Assembly (NCBI GenBank): GCA_018398765.1
Contig: JAHBMJ010001284.1
Coordinates: 42,460 to 106,459 of the forward strand
Direction of reading: 5' to 3'
DNA: 64,000 nucleotides
DNA from: Chromera velia
Taxonomy: Eukaryota > Sar > Chromeraceae
Shown here: in pieces, positions 13,005-25,300 of the stretch
Layout of the letters: each line of letters starts with the position of its first letter
Numbering within the stretch: position 1 is the first letter of the stretch
Notes under the pieces: model-generated
Database searches by the model: none
Seen by the model: only the letters and a program-made list of their open reading frames with translations
What the model was told of the DNA's origin: nothing
Made by a program: the position numbers and the translations under genes

Positions 13005-13155
13005 CTTGCGTGCAAGCAGTCAACTCCGCGGAGAGATATACCCCTTGCAAGAGCCATTCTGGGCGCCGCCGGGGCATATCTCAATTCAACTGTTTGTTAT
13101 TGTTCGTTGCACGGTCCCAACGGTACGTCTTATAGCGATAAAGTGTCATGAGAGG

Positions 13156-16100
13156 ATGGAGACTTTCGCTGGCTCTGTTTCTGTTTCGGCCTCAATCGCC
13201 AGAGCAGGGGAGGAAATCACGGAAGACGATGTTCTGCTAGAGCGTGTTGACGAGGATTGCCTCCTTGACGTCCGACACCTTCTAAACTATCCCGGACATA
13301 TTTTGTCAGTCTGAAGAGCCAACCAAGGATGGTTGCTCACGGTGTGTCTGGAGACGTTCAGCTCGGTAAGTCCTTCCTTGAAGCGAGAATACGCTTTCAT
13401 TCATAAAACCAACCATAAATACTGTTGTTTGAGCACGTGCACTTCCCTCTGTGTATTATGCCCCCCATGAATTCTGCAGTGGCTGAAGGCGCTGGTCTCA
13501 CATCGTTCCCCCCTGTTCCTCGAGAGGCCGTGGCTGTCTCACTGAGGAACAACCGCCTGACAGTGGTGCCCCTTCCAATCCCCACAGTGGGAGGAACCGG
13601 AACCCATGGGGAAGAGGACGAAGGAGCAGGGGACTCGGAGGAGACGGCTGTTCCGCTCTCTCGTCTTCGCTGCGTGGAGTTGTCCCGAAACCGTCTGGTC
13701 TCGCTGGATGGTCTCTGGTCCTGCCTCTCCCTGGATACCCTGAGTGCCTCTGACAATTGGCTTTCCGCTGGCTCTCTCGTAGGCATAGGCACTCTCAAGG
13801 TCGGGCGGTCGCCCCGGATATTTGAGTAGAGGGACAGTCTGTTTGCATGGGCGGGGGTCTTCAAAAAAAGGAAGAGAGGAATGGCAACGAAGGAAAGGAA
13901 TCGAAAAGAGGAGAAACGATGGACGAAAGCGGACAAGGACAAACCAGTCAGATCCTAGCTGATCTATCTATTTATCGATCGTTCTTAGCTCCAGTCCTTT
14001 TCCCGTCCCCTGCCGTTCCCCCCCTACCGAGACCGTGCTCCCTCCCTCCTGTTCAGTTGGTGCAAAGCACATGCATCAAACAGATGAATTCCTTTTTTGT
14101 CTGCAGCGTCTATTTGGCCTGTTTTCTTGGTTGCTGTCGCGCTTGAGTCACGGATGGCTGTAAGTAAATTCGGGGAAACAATCAATATTCCGAAAGAAAA
14201 TAGCTTCAACGCATCTGTCTGTCTGGCTTCGTGGTTGCAGAATCTGCGAGTGTTGCGATTGTCGGGGAACAGACTTCAGAGTGCGGCCCCCTGGGGCAGG
14301 GCACTGAGACAGCTCCCTCTTCAGGTACTGGACGTGAGCTTGAACCAGATATCGGACATCTGTGAGCACCTCATATGCCCTCTGTTGGAGGAACTGCAAA
14401 CGGCATCCAACAACCTCACAACTTTAGAATTCCGGTACGTCAGTTTTCTCTCTCCAAAATTTGATGGTATGATTTGCAAAAAGGGGCACACCAAAAAAAA
14501 AGAAAGAAAGGTGGACGATGTTTCCACATTTTTCTCACGAAGGTGCCGCCAGTCGGTTCTACACATTCTCTTTATTTTTCTTTTCCTCTTTAGTCCCGGC
14601 GCCCAGACTGTCAGTTTCTTTATTTTGTGTTTGAAGTGCAACATCTATTCTCTCTCGATTAAATTCCCCGAGCGGAAAAGGGGACGGAATTCAAGGCTTC
14701 TAGCTGACAGTATTGTTTTTCCTGTCTGCTCTCTCTCTCTCTCACACACACACACAGCTGCTCGCTGCTCTCTCTGTCATTCATGCATGCATGCATGCAG
14801 GGAGAAAATGCCCCTCCTGTGGAAGATCGACGCCCGGGACAACAACATTCAGAGTCAGTCAGTCAGTCTGTCTGCCTGCCTGATTTCTGCTTGCCTATCT
14901 GTATCACTCCGTGTCAATCCCTTTGAGACCCGTCTACCTGCTTCTGTGACTGCCTTTCTGCCTGCACGCTTGTTCTGCGCCTCAAAGGAAGAAGCCCAGG
15001 AACAGAAAAAAAAGGAAAAAAAAAAAAAGAAAACGATAGAGCAACAGAAGAGGAACGAAGAAGAAGATGGTCTCTCTGTCTGCCTCTCTTCCTTCCTGCC
15101 TGCCTGTGTGGGCCCTTCTCTCTCTGTCTGCACGTGAACCTTCTTCTCCTTTCTTTCTCCTTTCTTGCTTGCTTGCTTGCAGGGGTGTCCTGTTTGCGGG
15201 ATTTTGCGCCTTCTCTCCGTGAGCTGCTGCTGGACGATAACCGTTTGGGCGGGAGTCTGTCGGTGGAAATACTCTCGGTGGGTCTGTCGCCTTCTTTTCT
15301 TTCTCCAAATTGATTTTTTTCTTCTCATTCGCTTGTCACCCGTCAATCCGGAGGAGAAGGGGGAAAGCGGAACATTTAGAAAAAGGGCGCAGGGGCAGAA
15401 GAAAAGTCGCGAGTAAGGCCGGCGCGTGTCGGAGGCAACATGGGAGGGAAAAGAGGGGGAAATAAGATAGATCGTTCTGGCGTGATCTTGGCTTGTCTTG
15501 TTCTGTTCTCTCTCTGTAAAAATCTTCTTCTTTCTTCTCTTCAAACATGATTTATTTGTTTTGTCCTCTCTCTGTAAAAATCTTCTTCTTTCTTCTCTTC
15601 AAACACGAGAGGTAGGAAGGAACAGAGCGCCCGCAGGCTCAGTGAGTGAGTGAGGAAGCATTGGGTACTGACAGGTTGTCGACCTTTCCTTCCTCTCAGT
15701 TTTTTTTTTTTTAATGACATTGTTTTGCCTGACGTTTCACCTCCCATTCCATTCTTTCCTTTCCTTCTTTTGTCTTCGTTTCTCTCTCTGCATGGGCATG
15801 CAGCACGAAAAGCTGGAGAGAATACATGCCGCGAGAGGGGGCGTGTCGTCTTTCGGGTCCGTCCGTCTGTGCACGCTGTCAGAGAATTAAGCTGCCTGCT
15901 TCTGCTTGCATAGACCTCAGTCGTTGAATTGCTCTCGGCACTGACAAGCTGTCCCAGTCGGGCATTGTCCTGTCGTTCTTTCTCTTGCTGATTGAGACAG
16001 GCAGAGCACTTTTTCTTCGCTGCTTCTCCGAGTATTGGGTCGCTGTTCCTCTGTACGTCTGCGTGTATCCTCTCTGTGCATCGCCTTTTCGGTGGAGGGG

Positions 16101-16281
16101 AGGGGAGGGGGTCCCCCGGTCGTCATTCTCTGTCCATCGGTGTGATTTTTGTTGAGGACTCCGTAAACACATGTGCGTAGCTAGAATGATGCTCTGAGCA
16201 GCATAGGCGAGGGGGGTTGCTGGAGAGTCTGAGTGTTTCTCCACTCTGCGTAGTTCCTCTCCCGCTCTCTCTCTCCTCTCC

Positions 16282-16317
<36 letters not shown>

Positions 16318-19300
16318 GATGGATGCAGCACGGAGAGAGAGAAAGGACGCGACAAAAGTCCTTCCAGCCTCGCAAGCGGGAAAGGGGGGCGTGGGCGGTC
16401 GCCTTCTCCGGTGCGGGTTGGGGGGGGAGTGATGAGGCTGAGCACTCAGATGAGTGGTCGTTTGAAGACGCCCTTGTTGGGGCTTTTGGATCTGTCCTCC
16501 AACAGCCTCGGCCAGGCGCCCGGATTCCTTGACGCCAGGAGACTCACCGCGTTGTCTCTCAGGTTTGTGAGTGCATGGGTGCATGGGTTAGTTGTTTCTC
16601 GACGATAGAGGGAGGGAGGGAGGGAGGGAGGGAGATAAGGGTTCTGTTTGCTTTAGTCTCACAATCATGCAATGTGGTCTCAGGACAATGAAGCTAGTGA
16701 CTCTCCAGGGAGACTGAATGAATAGGCGCATGCAATTTTGAGGTGGTCGATGAATCAATCGAGGCATGTACCTTCCGGCCAGGTGAATTTCTTCTCTTCC
16801 CTTCTCTCCCTTCGTCCGACAGTTTTGACCGCAAAGGGATTAAGGGAGTGCTGTGAACACAAGAGTCCCCCCTTTCTTCATTCTGCTGCTGCTTGCCTTT
16901 GTTGCTCGAAAGAAATCCAATGGACTCAGCACGTCAAATTCCCTTCCCCGGCTGCCTGTTGACCTCTGTAGATCTTCATTGCTCAGCGCGTTTATCAAAA
17001 AAGCGATCAGTCACGAAACCAACTTTTTCTCTCCGCTTGTGCCGTATTCCTCTCTGCTCTGACTGCGAACAATGGCTTCTTTCTTCTGCGTTATCTGTTA
17101 TCTTTTGTTTCTTTCGTGCATCGTGTGCATAAACGATTGTCGTCTTCCTGCTGCAGGGACAATTCGATAGGAGACGGCGGTCTTGCCCCTCTGCTCGGGT
17201 CCTCTCTGGTTGCTCTGTCGTTCCTTGACATGTCAATGAACAGACTGCGCAAACTGCCCCCGGGATTCCTCTCTCGGCTGGGGTGCAGTCGCAGCCTCGA
17301 GACACTCCTCGTCGCAGAAAACGAAGTCGAAAGGGCAGAGGACATCGCGGACGGACTGGAGGGGTGTACTCCGGTGGGCAGCTGACCTTGGCCGCCTCGC
17401 CTTTCTCTGTTTTCTCTGTTCCTTTCTCTCTTTGTTTTGTGTGGCCGCCTATTCCCTTTTGCACTGCCACCGTGCAACACTGTAAGTCCTCTCGCTCCTC
17501 TGGCACCCTCTGCATTGGTGGGCCTGGCTTTGTGGGCTCTTTCTCTTCCTCCCATCTCTCTCCTAGTTCGTGTCCTTCTCTCCTTCCTGGTGCATGCATG
17601 CATGCGTGTGCGCACGTGCAGTCACTCCTCCACCTGGACCTTAGAGGTAACCCCGGGTGCTGTCCGGCCGTGAGCGGGGGAGGAGGAGCTGCAGGCCCCC
17701 CCCCCGGGCCGGTCTTGGACCTCCTTCCTGAAAATTGCTGGGAGGCATTCGTGACTGTGGAGGAACTCGAGGGCGCAAACGAAGAGGCGGGGCTGAACAG
17801 CCTCTCAGAGGAAGAGGCAGAGGCCTGCCTTCGATACAGGTAGGTGTGTTCAACAGGATCGTCGCCTCCCTCTGTTGTCACCTGGATGATGCGTATATCG
17901 TCGCTTGTCCGTCTTTCTGCCTGCCTGCCTGCTCGCCTGGTAGACTCTCTTTCCCTCTATCTTTCTTTGGGTGCTTTCGTCCCTCTGTCTGTCTGTCTGT
18001 CTGTCTGTCTGAAGAAGAAACAAATAGTCTGTCTGTCCATGACGGTCAGAGGTCCCACGGCGGGCAGCGCTAGGGGGGGGAATGGAGCAATGGGCCTGCA
18101 TGCCTCTCTGCAAGCTTCCCCCCCACCCTCTCTCTCTCTCTCTGCGCGCGCGTGTGTGTGTGTATACCTGTGTCTGTGTTTGTGCCTCTGTATAAGCGGC
18201 ATCTTTTCTCTCTTATTCAGAGTGGATGCAAGAAGGTTCATTTCAGTCATCTCTGCATGTGGTCTTCCTTCCTTCCTTCCGTCCTTCCGTGCTTGCATGC
18301 ACGTCTGCTTCTTTCTGCTTCTGTTTGCTCGCAGGCTGATTCTCCTGGCCGCAGCCCCTGCCCTGTGCACCCTGGATGCCCTGGTGATCTCCCCCGCAGA
18401 GAGAGCAATCGCCCAGGAGGCTCCCTCTTCCCCTTCCCCTGTCCAAGCCTCGCACCCAGACCTGGAAGAGAAAATCAGGGGGGAAGCTGCGAAGATGGCG
18501 TCCCCCCGTGATGCAGGGGCATCATACCACAGGGGTGCGAGTGACAGCAGGGGTTCTCTGAGGGCCGGGGGGAAGGCGGAAGACCCAAAAGAAGCCAGGG
18601 GAAGCGCAAAAAACAGTCTGTCTGGTCCGGGTGGGGGGGGAGGTCGAGGAACTGGGCCTGGTCGTTGCATGGCAGGAGCAGAGGGAGGTAGTTCCACCAC
18701 CTGTGTTCCTCCCGCAGCCCTCCTAGTATCCCCCCCCCAATCGAGCCCGGCCCCCCTTTTCCCTTGCACCCACAGTCCCCATGCAGATGGCCTGGTTCGA
18801 GAGTATCATCAGTCCAATGGGGGGGAGGCACAAAATGGTGAGCCGGCGGCATATTATGAAGACTCTGCTGCTGCTGTTTTGGGGGCAGAGGGGATCCCGT
18901 TGAATGGCGTGTTTGAGCATTCACAACAGACTTTTCTTGAAGAGACCCACCCCGCGTCGGCTGCCGTTACGGCCCCCGGGGTGGCACCACCCCCCGTGTG
19001 TTTGAGTAGTGAAGAGCACTGGGGGGTTGCCGCGATGTCCGGTCCCTCTGCGGAGGTTTTGCCGGATAGTTCGTTCCATGTGTACAGCGCTTCAGAGTTA
19101 TATGCAGGGCCCGTTGTCCGGGGGAATGTGGTGGGGGGTGTACAGAGGCACGCCGTAGTAGAAGGGCCTTTTTCTTCATGGCGGCAGGTCGAGGAAGAGG
19201 AAAAAAGTCAGCAGATGCACGCAGCCTCTGGTGAAAGTTTGCGTGAAGGAACCCAAACACAGGCTGGAGGTCCGGAGCCGAGTGTGCGGGAAGGGAGTAA

Positions 19301-22300
19301 GGAAGGCACACGTCTGGTGCCGTTGGAGCAGCAACCCGACCGGTCACTTCCCCTTGATAGGTCTGCAAGTTTGGTAGCAAGCGAAGTACAGAGGCCAGGT
19401 CCGTTGATAGGTATGGAAACTCAGGGGGAAGGGATTGTGAACGAGATGGCTGCTCCTTCTGGGACGGCCTCTTTGAGAACAGGGCCGAGATCGGAGGGGA
19501 AAGGGGGTGGGGGGATTGATGTCCCAACATCCTCCGTGTGTTCAATGCCCAACAACAGTGTATCCGCGCGTCCTTCTGTTGGAACGAATTCTATTCCTCC
19601 AGCAGGCTCCATCCGGCTGCCCTCCGGATCTGCTCCGGCAGCGTCTCGGGTCTTTCCGGGACCCTCCATTCAAGGGCCGTCTTTGGCGAGAATACCGGAG
19701 GATCAGAACGAAGGTGAAGAGGTAGGGGGGGCAGTTGGGGGTTCAGTTGCAGCTCCTTATTCCCGTGTCAGCAGCCGTCAACCTCCTTCCGCCACCTCCG
19801 CCTTCAACCCCTCCCGGTTGAACTCTCAGTCTCAACAATCAAGAGATCCGATCGCAGTGACAGCCGCTGGCGACCCTGCGACTGTGCAAGCACAAGAACA
19901 GGGTGCTCAGAGACTAGCAGCAGGCTTCAGTGGTTTTCCTTTTCTTCCTTCTCGCCTGCCTTCCCGTACCCACTCGCAGCCCCCAGCCACCAGAGGCAAA
20001 GGGGGGACAGAGGGCAACCATCTAGGCCCTCCCGCCTCTGCAGCCGCACCCTCCCCCCATCACTCCCTTCTAACAGCTCCTGCAGCATTTGAAAGACCAC
20101 CAGCCTCCTCCCGCCCTCTCCCACCCTCTGCAAAGGGCAACGCAGACACAGAAGTCCCGCAACGCCCCCCCGACGCCTCAGGAGGGCCTGTGTTGCTTGA
20201 GACTGTTGTAGGAGACGCCAGTAACGGAGTGGGGGTGCACAGTGGGGGCACTACAGGGGGTGTTTCGATGAAACCAAGCCCCCATGCTCTCACGTGCCCC
20301 CCTGCGTTCTCCCTTCTCAGGGGAGACGGCGCAGCAAGTGCCGGAGCTTCCTTCGCAGCCGGCAGTCCCCATGCGGTCGCACGGAGCGCCCCGGTGGTCC
20401 CTGGAGAGTCTCGGGAGCGGCTGCCAATCTTCGGACGGGGATCGACGGCCTCTGTGTGTGTGCCCTCGCCCTCCCATGCTGTCCCTTCTCCCAAAGGGGA
20501 CTCTGCGTCTGTGTCTGCGGGCCCGGGCGCTGAGACGAGTCACAGAGAGGGGGTAGAAGGAGCACGGGTAGAGACACAGGGGGCAGGTGGGGGGTATGAT
20601 GAGCCTGTGAGTGGAGAACCTGGAGCGGGGGGTCCCCGGCCTTTTTTTGAAGGAGGAGTGGAAGAGTTGGAGGGGAGACGGCAGTCCCGTGAGTCGATTG
20701 AGGCCTTTTGGAAGTCTGTAGCGGATGGGGGCGGGTTGTTACCGTGGCCGCTGCCTTCTGGTCCCCCCTCTCGGCAGGCGAGTACGCGCATAAACGAGGG
20801 TGGGGGGACGCAGGCAGGGCCAGGAGGACCAGGAGCCTCTCGGGGAGTTGTGGAGAGTCCTGTCGTCAATTTAGCTCGGGAGGGGGGGCTTGAGGGTCAA
20901 CAAGGGAAGGCAGAGGATGCATTCGTCAATTTAGCTCGGGAGGGGGGGCTTGAGGGTCAACAAGGGAAGGCAGAGGATGCATTCGGAATGGGAATTTTCT
21001 TCGCTGCTAGTGATAGCCGTGTGGGAGGAGGAGGAAATCCGGGGGGGTGGAGAGATGAGGTGGAAAAAGAAGCAGCGAATGATGGTTGGGTGGGGGGTGG
21101 CGGAAATGAGTTGGGGACTGTTTCTTTGGGAAAAGTGGGGGGAGTGTCTGGGAAGAGTGACCAACGGGGGGAAGGAGAGGAGAAGGAGAATCCTCTTCGG
21201 AATGATTCCCTGGTGAGGGGGTGCAGGGAATGAAGGAGTTGTGGGATTAGTGTTTTTTCCGTTGATTCTGGCTAGTCGCTTTGCTCTCTTTGTTGCCCTC
21301 CTTTAGTTTTCTCCAGTCACTTTTCCGCTCAGTCTGCCTGCCCTTTTTTGGCCTCTCTCTTCTCATTCACAATATCTTCTATGCTTCTTCCAGACCTGAT
21401 CAGCTCCTGTCCAATCATTGCTGAATTTCTCTCTTTCGTGTCTCGTTTGCCTGTTCCACAACCGTCAGTCATGTTCGCATCCATACCGTACATAAATGAA
21501 TGGACGGATTGGTGCAGCGACGGGCTCGGTGTGCCGACGGCACCTTCAACACTGCACATGCACCAGCTGCTTCGAAGGCTTTCACTGCCCCCCTTCCCAG
21601 TCACCCTAGCGGCGTCTCCCCCCCGCCTCCGTTCCGATCCCTTCCCCTGGCTGCCCGCGGCGCTGCCATGGCTTCAAGGCTCGGTGCCTCCTCTGGAGTC
21701 TTCAACCCGCCCTCTCGCGGCACCCCCGCTGAAAGAAGCAATCCCATGTCCACCCAGATGAAGGAAGCAGAGGCTGCGGCTGCCAGGTGCATGGGTGTGC
21801 GAGGAGAGGTGCCGACTCTAGACCCAGCGGGTGCAGATGCATTCCGCTTAGGGCTTGGAGGAGGGGGTGGAAACTTCCAGCAGGAAGTCTCAGCAGGAGC
21901 TGTGGGAAGCGCACAGCAGGGGCAGCAAATGACAGCGCACGTACACAGCCAGTCGCTTCACCAGGGGAGGGGGGGAGACGATGCGAGTCGGAGTCTCCTC
22001 AGACAGCGCGAGGTAGATCTACACGCTGCCGCGATGAGGCGGCTTTCCGAGGCTCCGACTTTTCGTCCCGCCCCTGTTTCGGGAGGAGGTGAGTGCACTG
22101 CCTCCCCCCCTTTGTCCCCTGCTGAAATGCCTGACGCCTCTGCACCCCAAAATTCGTTTGGAGGGGGGGGGGGCGTCGGTTCTCATCTTCTTCCACCCAG
22201 AATCCGAATGCACGAAAACTCCCAGTCTTCAGATGCAGTCCTTATGCAGACAGGGGAGAACTCTGTTTTCTCCACTTCGCGCGCACCCCCGTCAGCATGC

Positions 22301-25300
22301 CGTTCTGCACCCCCGGCACTCCAAGGACCCAAGCCAATGGGTCCTCTGCAAGAGATGCAGTCCCGACTGCTGAATGTCAGCAGGGGTGATACCCCTGCAG
22401 CCTCTCTCTGTCTGACCGCACCTCCAGCCGTTGGACATGTGGGTGAGGATGCAGGGGGAGCACGGACAGATGCGAACGGCGTCTCATCGTCAACGAGGGC
22501 CGCTGTGCCAGGGGCCGCCCACTCCGCCGGCCCATCAGCGTCAGGAAGGCCTTCCCAGGGCCCTCCTTATGAGAGTGCAGGCCCTGGGAGTGTCAGGAAC
22601 GGGGTGGGGCAGTGGCAGGCCTCTCGCTCGGACTGGAGTCGGGTGCTTCCTGTATCTCCTGAAACCGCAAAAAATGAGACCATCAGTCTTCCGGGCAGAA
22701 ATGGGGCCCCAGCTTCTCCCCATATCACCCCTGGCGTCACTTCCGCTGTCCCTCCAGACTCTGTCTCGCGATGTGCCGGGACATCCAGAGACATGCAGCC
22801 CCTGCAGCTGAGCCTGCGAGAAGAATCTGATGGCGCACAGGGGCGAGAGCTGGCTATTGTGGAGGGGTCAGGTAGCAGATTGCTGAAAGGAAGGGAGGTG
22901 GACGCGGGGGGTGATCCTGCTGCAGTCGGGGGTGACGCAATGTGGGTCCGCACCGTCGCCCCCGGCATCCCTTCCGTGCCAGGTGACGGGGGCCTCCGAA
23001 TTACCGTTCGTGCGCTTCCCTCCGAAGCTGCCGGTCCCCAGTTGAGAAGACTCGGGCAGAATAGCCGTCTGGTTTCCTCCCCCCCTCGGCGTGTACTCTC
23101 ACCGCGCCGTAGACATACAGAGGGGGCAGATGGTCCCGTTGGGACCTGCCCCTTTGCGACCACCCTGGGCCCCGGTTTGACTGTCGAGGACCGCGTTCCC
23201 CTCAGCAGAAGCAATGAGGAGACGGGGGAGACGCTCTTTGTGACCGTGGGGGGAGACGGCGTCGTGCCCCGTGTCACGACTTCCAGCAGTCAAATGAGGA
23301 CTTCTAAGACCCCTCTGCCTCTTGCCAACCCCCTCCCAGGCAGTGTCGGTGTTCCCGAGGGCATGAATCCCGATCCAGCTGTTCTTCCTCTGTGCACCTG
23401 TGGACACGCTTCCCCCCCCAAACACAACGCAGGGGAGGGCGGGCGTCCGCCTTCCGGGACCACAGCCGACTGGGCGGTGGTGGAGTCTGCGTTTGGCAGC
23501 TCCCCTATGGGTCCCCCCTTAGCTGTGAGTGACCGCCGCCCTGAGCCCTGGAGGCTCGGGGGGCAGGCCACGTCGAGGGCAGAGGTCCTTTACAGTGCAC
23601 GTGTGGCTTCTAGATGTGCTCAGTTGAATCAACTCAGCAGCTGGCAATCAGGGGGGGTAGATGGGCAAGGTGCGGAGGGAACAGGGAGAAACGGTTCGCC
23701 CACCGTCTCAGCGTGCCCTCGTTGCTCTGTTGGAATCTCTGTCCTCCCCCCTTCTCCGCAGTGCCAGCCACACAACCTGGCTCTCGCTTTGACTGCTGCC
23801 CCAGCAGCGTCTCCGTCAACACCAACCCCGCCCGAGTGCTCGCTTCTGCTGCACGCGGGTCCGGGCCCCCACTCCCATCGCCGAACGGCCTCTCTCCCAC
23901 GGCCGCTCGATGTGAGCAGACTGCCAATCAGTCAGAAGGGCATTGTGCTGGCGGCCCTGCACCAACGAGAGTCGGGGGCGGCCTCCTCGCTCTGGCCCGC
24001 CGTGGCTCTATTTGAGCACCAACGCCGTGAGCGCTTATCAGCTGCCGGGGGCCAGGATTCCCAGGCCGCAGCTGCTGGTGGGGTTCTGTCTCTGTCACCT
24101 GCTGCGCGTGCAGCGCGGGAGGCGAAGGCGATAGCAGAGAGTCTCCGGGGGGGCAGGGACGCCCAGGGAGTTCCGGTCCCCCGACAGCCGTGGGAGGAGC
24201 CGTGCGCAGAGCTGGAAGGGGTGCCGTGTCTCGCCGAGCCGGGCATCGCTCTTGGTGCGGGGGCGGGGGGGCGGGAAGATGGTGGTAGTGTTGGAAGGGG
24301 GAGAAAGGGAAAGAAAGCCCCTCCTCCGGGAACGAAAATCTACAGCGACCTAGGGGGGCAGGGAGGGCTGGGCCTGTCGAGAGACGAGTCAGCAGGTCGA
24401 TTGGGTTCAAATCATGAGGGGGGTGGGCGGCATGGTAGCAGAGATGGTCAGAGCCTCGAAAGATCGAGGTCGAATTTGGGTGCATGGGGGGCAGCAGAGA
24501 GTTTGAGGGAAGGGAGCGGGAGAGGGAACGGAGGGTCTCTGACAGAGTCCCCCACAAGGAACCTCCTTTTTCCATCCTCACCGGCTGATGCGGAAGCTGC
24601 AGCAGGAGAAACAATGGAGAAGGAAGAACTTTCCGACCTCCCTAATGCAAGTTCCCCTTTTTTTCCGCAAAGAGAGCCGCCCAAAAGATCTGCAAGTGCA
24701 TCTGCCAGACTTGGAGGAGGCCTCCAGCCACCGACCCTGTCGTCATCTTCTGGTCTACTTTCCCCGGGAAGACCGAAGAGGAGCACGACGGTCGGGGGGG
24801 TCCCTCGGTCTCCCAATGCCGATTTCAGTCCTTTGCCCCCGGGGGGGATTGGGAGAGTGAAGGCCGCAGCAGCAGACAGAGTTGAAGGGAGACTGTCAAG
24901 AGAGGGGGGATCTCTCCTCCCTCTCCGAAGGGCTTCCTCTGGGGGGGGGTCGGGGTCAGGTGCAAACCGTCAGATGCGCTCCGGGAGATGGTCAGAAAGA
25001 GAGAGAATGAGAGAGAGTGATCAGCAGGACAGACAGCCGGGGTCCTCAAGAGGCCCCCGCACTCCTCCCAGATCCAGAGCAAGCGGCTTTCCAGGCAATG
25101 GGGGGGCAGGCAGTTTCAGCCCTAGTCCTCTTGCGTCCCCAAAGCAGCAGGCCATGTCTTTTCTGTCTCGGGTGGCCCACGGTCTAGGTCTAGACGCACG
25201 AGAGGGAGGTGAGGAAATGTTGGAGGGAGGAGAGGGGTTTGTTGAACAGAGCAGCCATCATCAGCAGTCCCAGTCTCATTCTCGCCTCCGCCCAAATGCA

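Larger units (their letters stand above)
7551..13155. other. 5.6-kb intergenic spacer with repeats
   Basis: Mostly non-coding. AT-rich in 7560-7880 and 10750-11130. It holds a (TTGA)n tract near 9588-9609, ATC-rich tracts at 10408-10475, an old direct duplication at 10500-10735 and three MITE-like copies after 11219. A 79-residue frame at 7887-8126 starts with ATG but shows no domain, codon signature or splice context, so I do not call it a gene. No tRNA or rRNA was recognised. Confidence 0.6.

Noticed and set aside
16976-17881. 301-residue minus-strand frame
   Set aside because: It is antisense to LRR exons 8 and 9, which have clear LRR consensus and matched splice phases; no splice or domain support on the minus strand.
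18230-18280. Possible extra LRR-gene exon (RVDARRFISVISACG)
   Set aside because: It has an acceptor (TTATTCAG) but its exit phase does not fit the exon at 18335, whereas 17622-17839 joins 18335 directly and completes an LRR cap.
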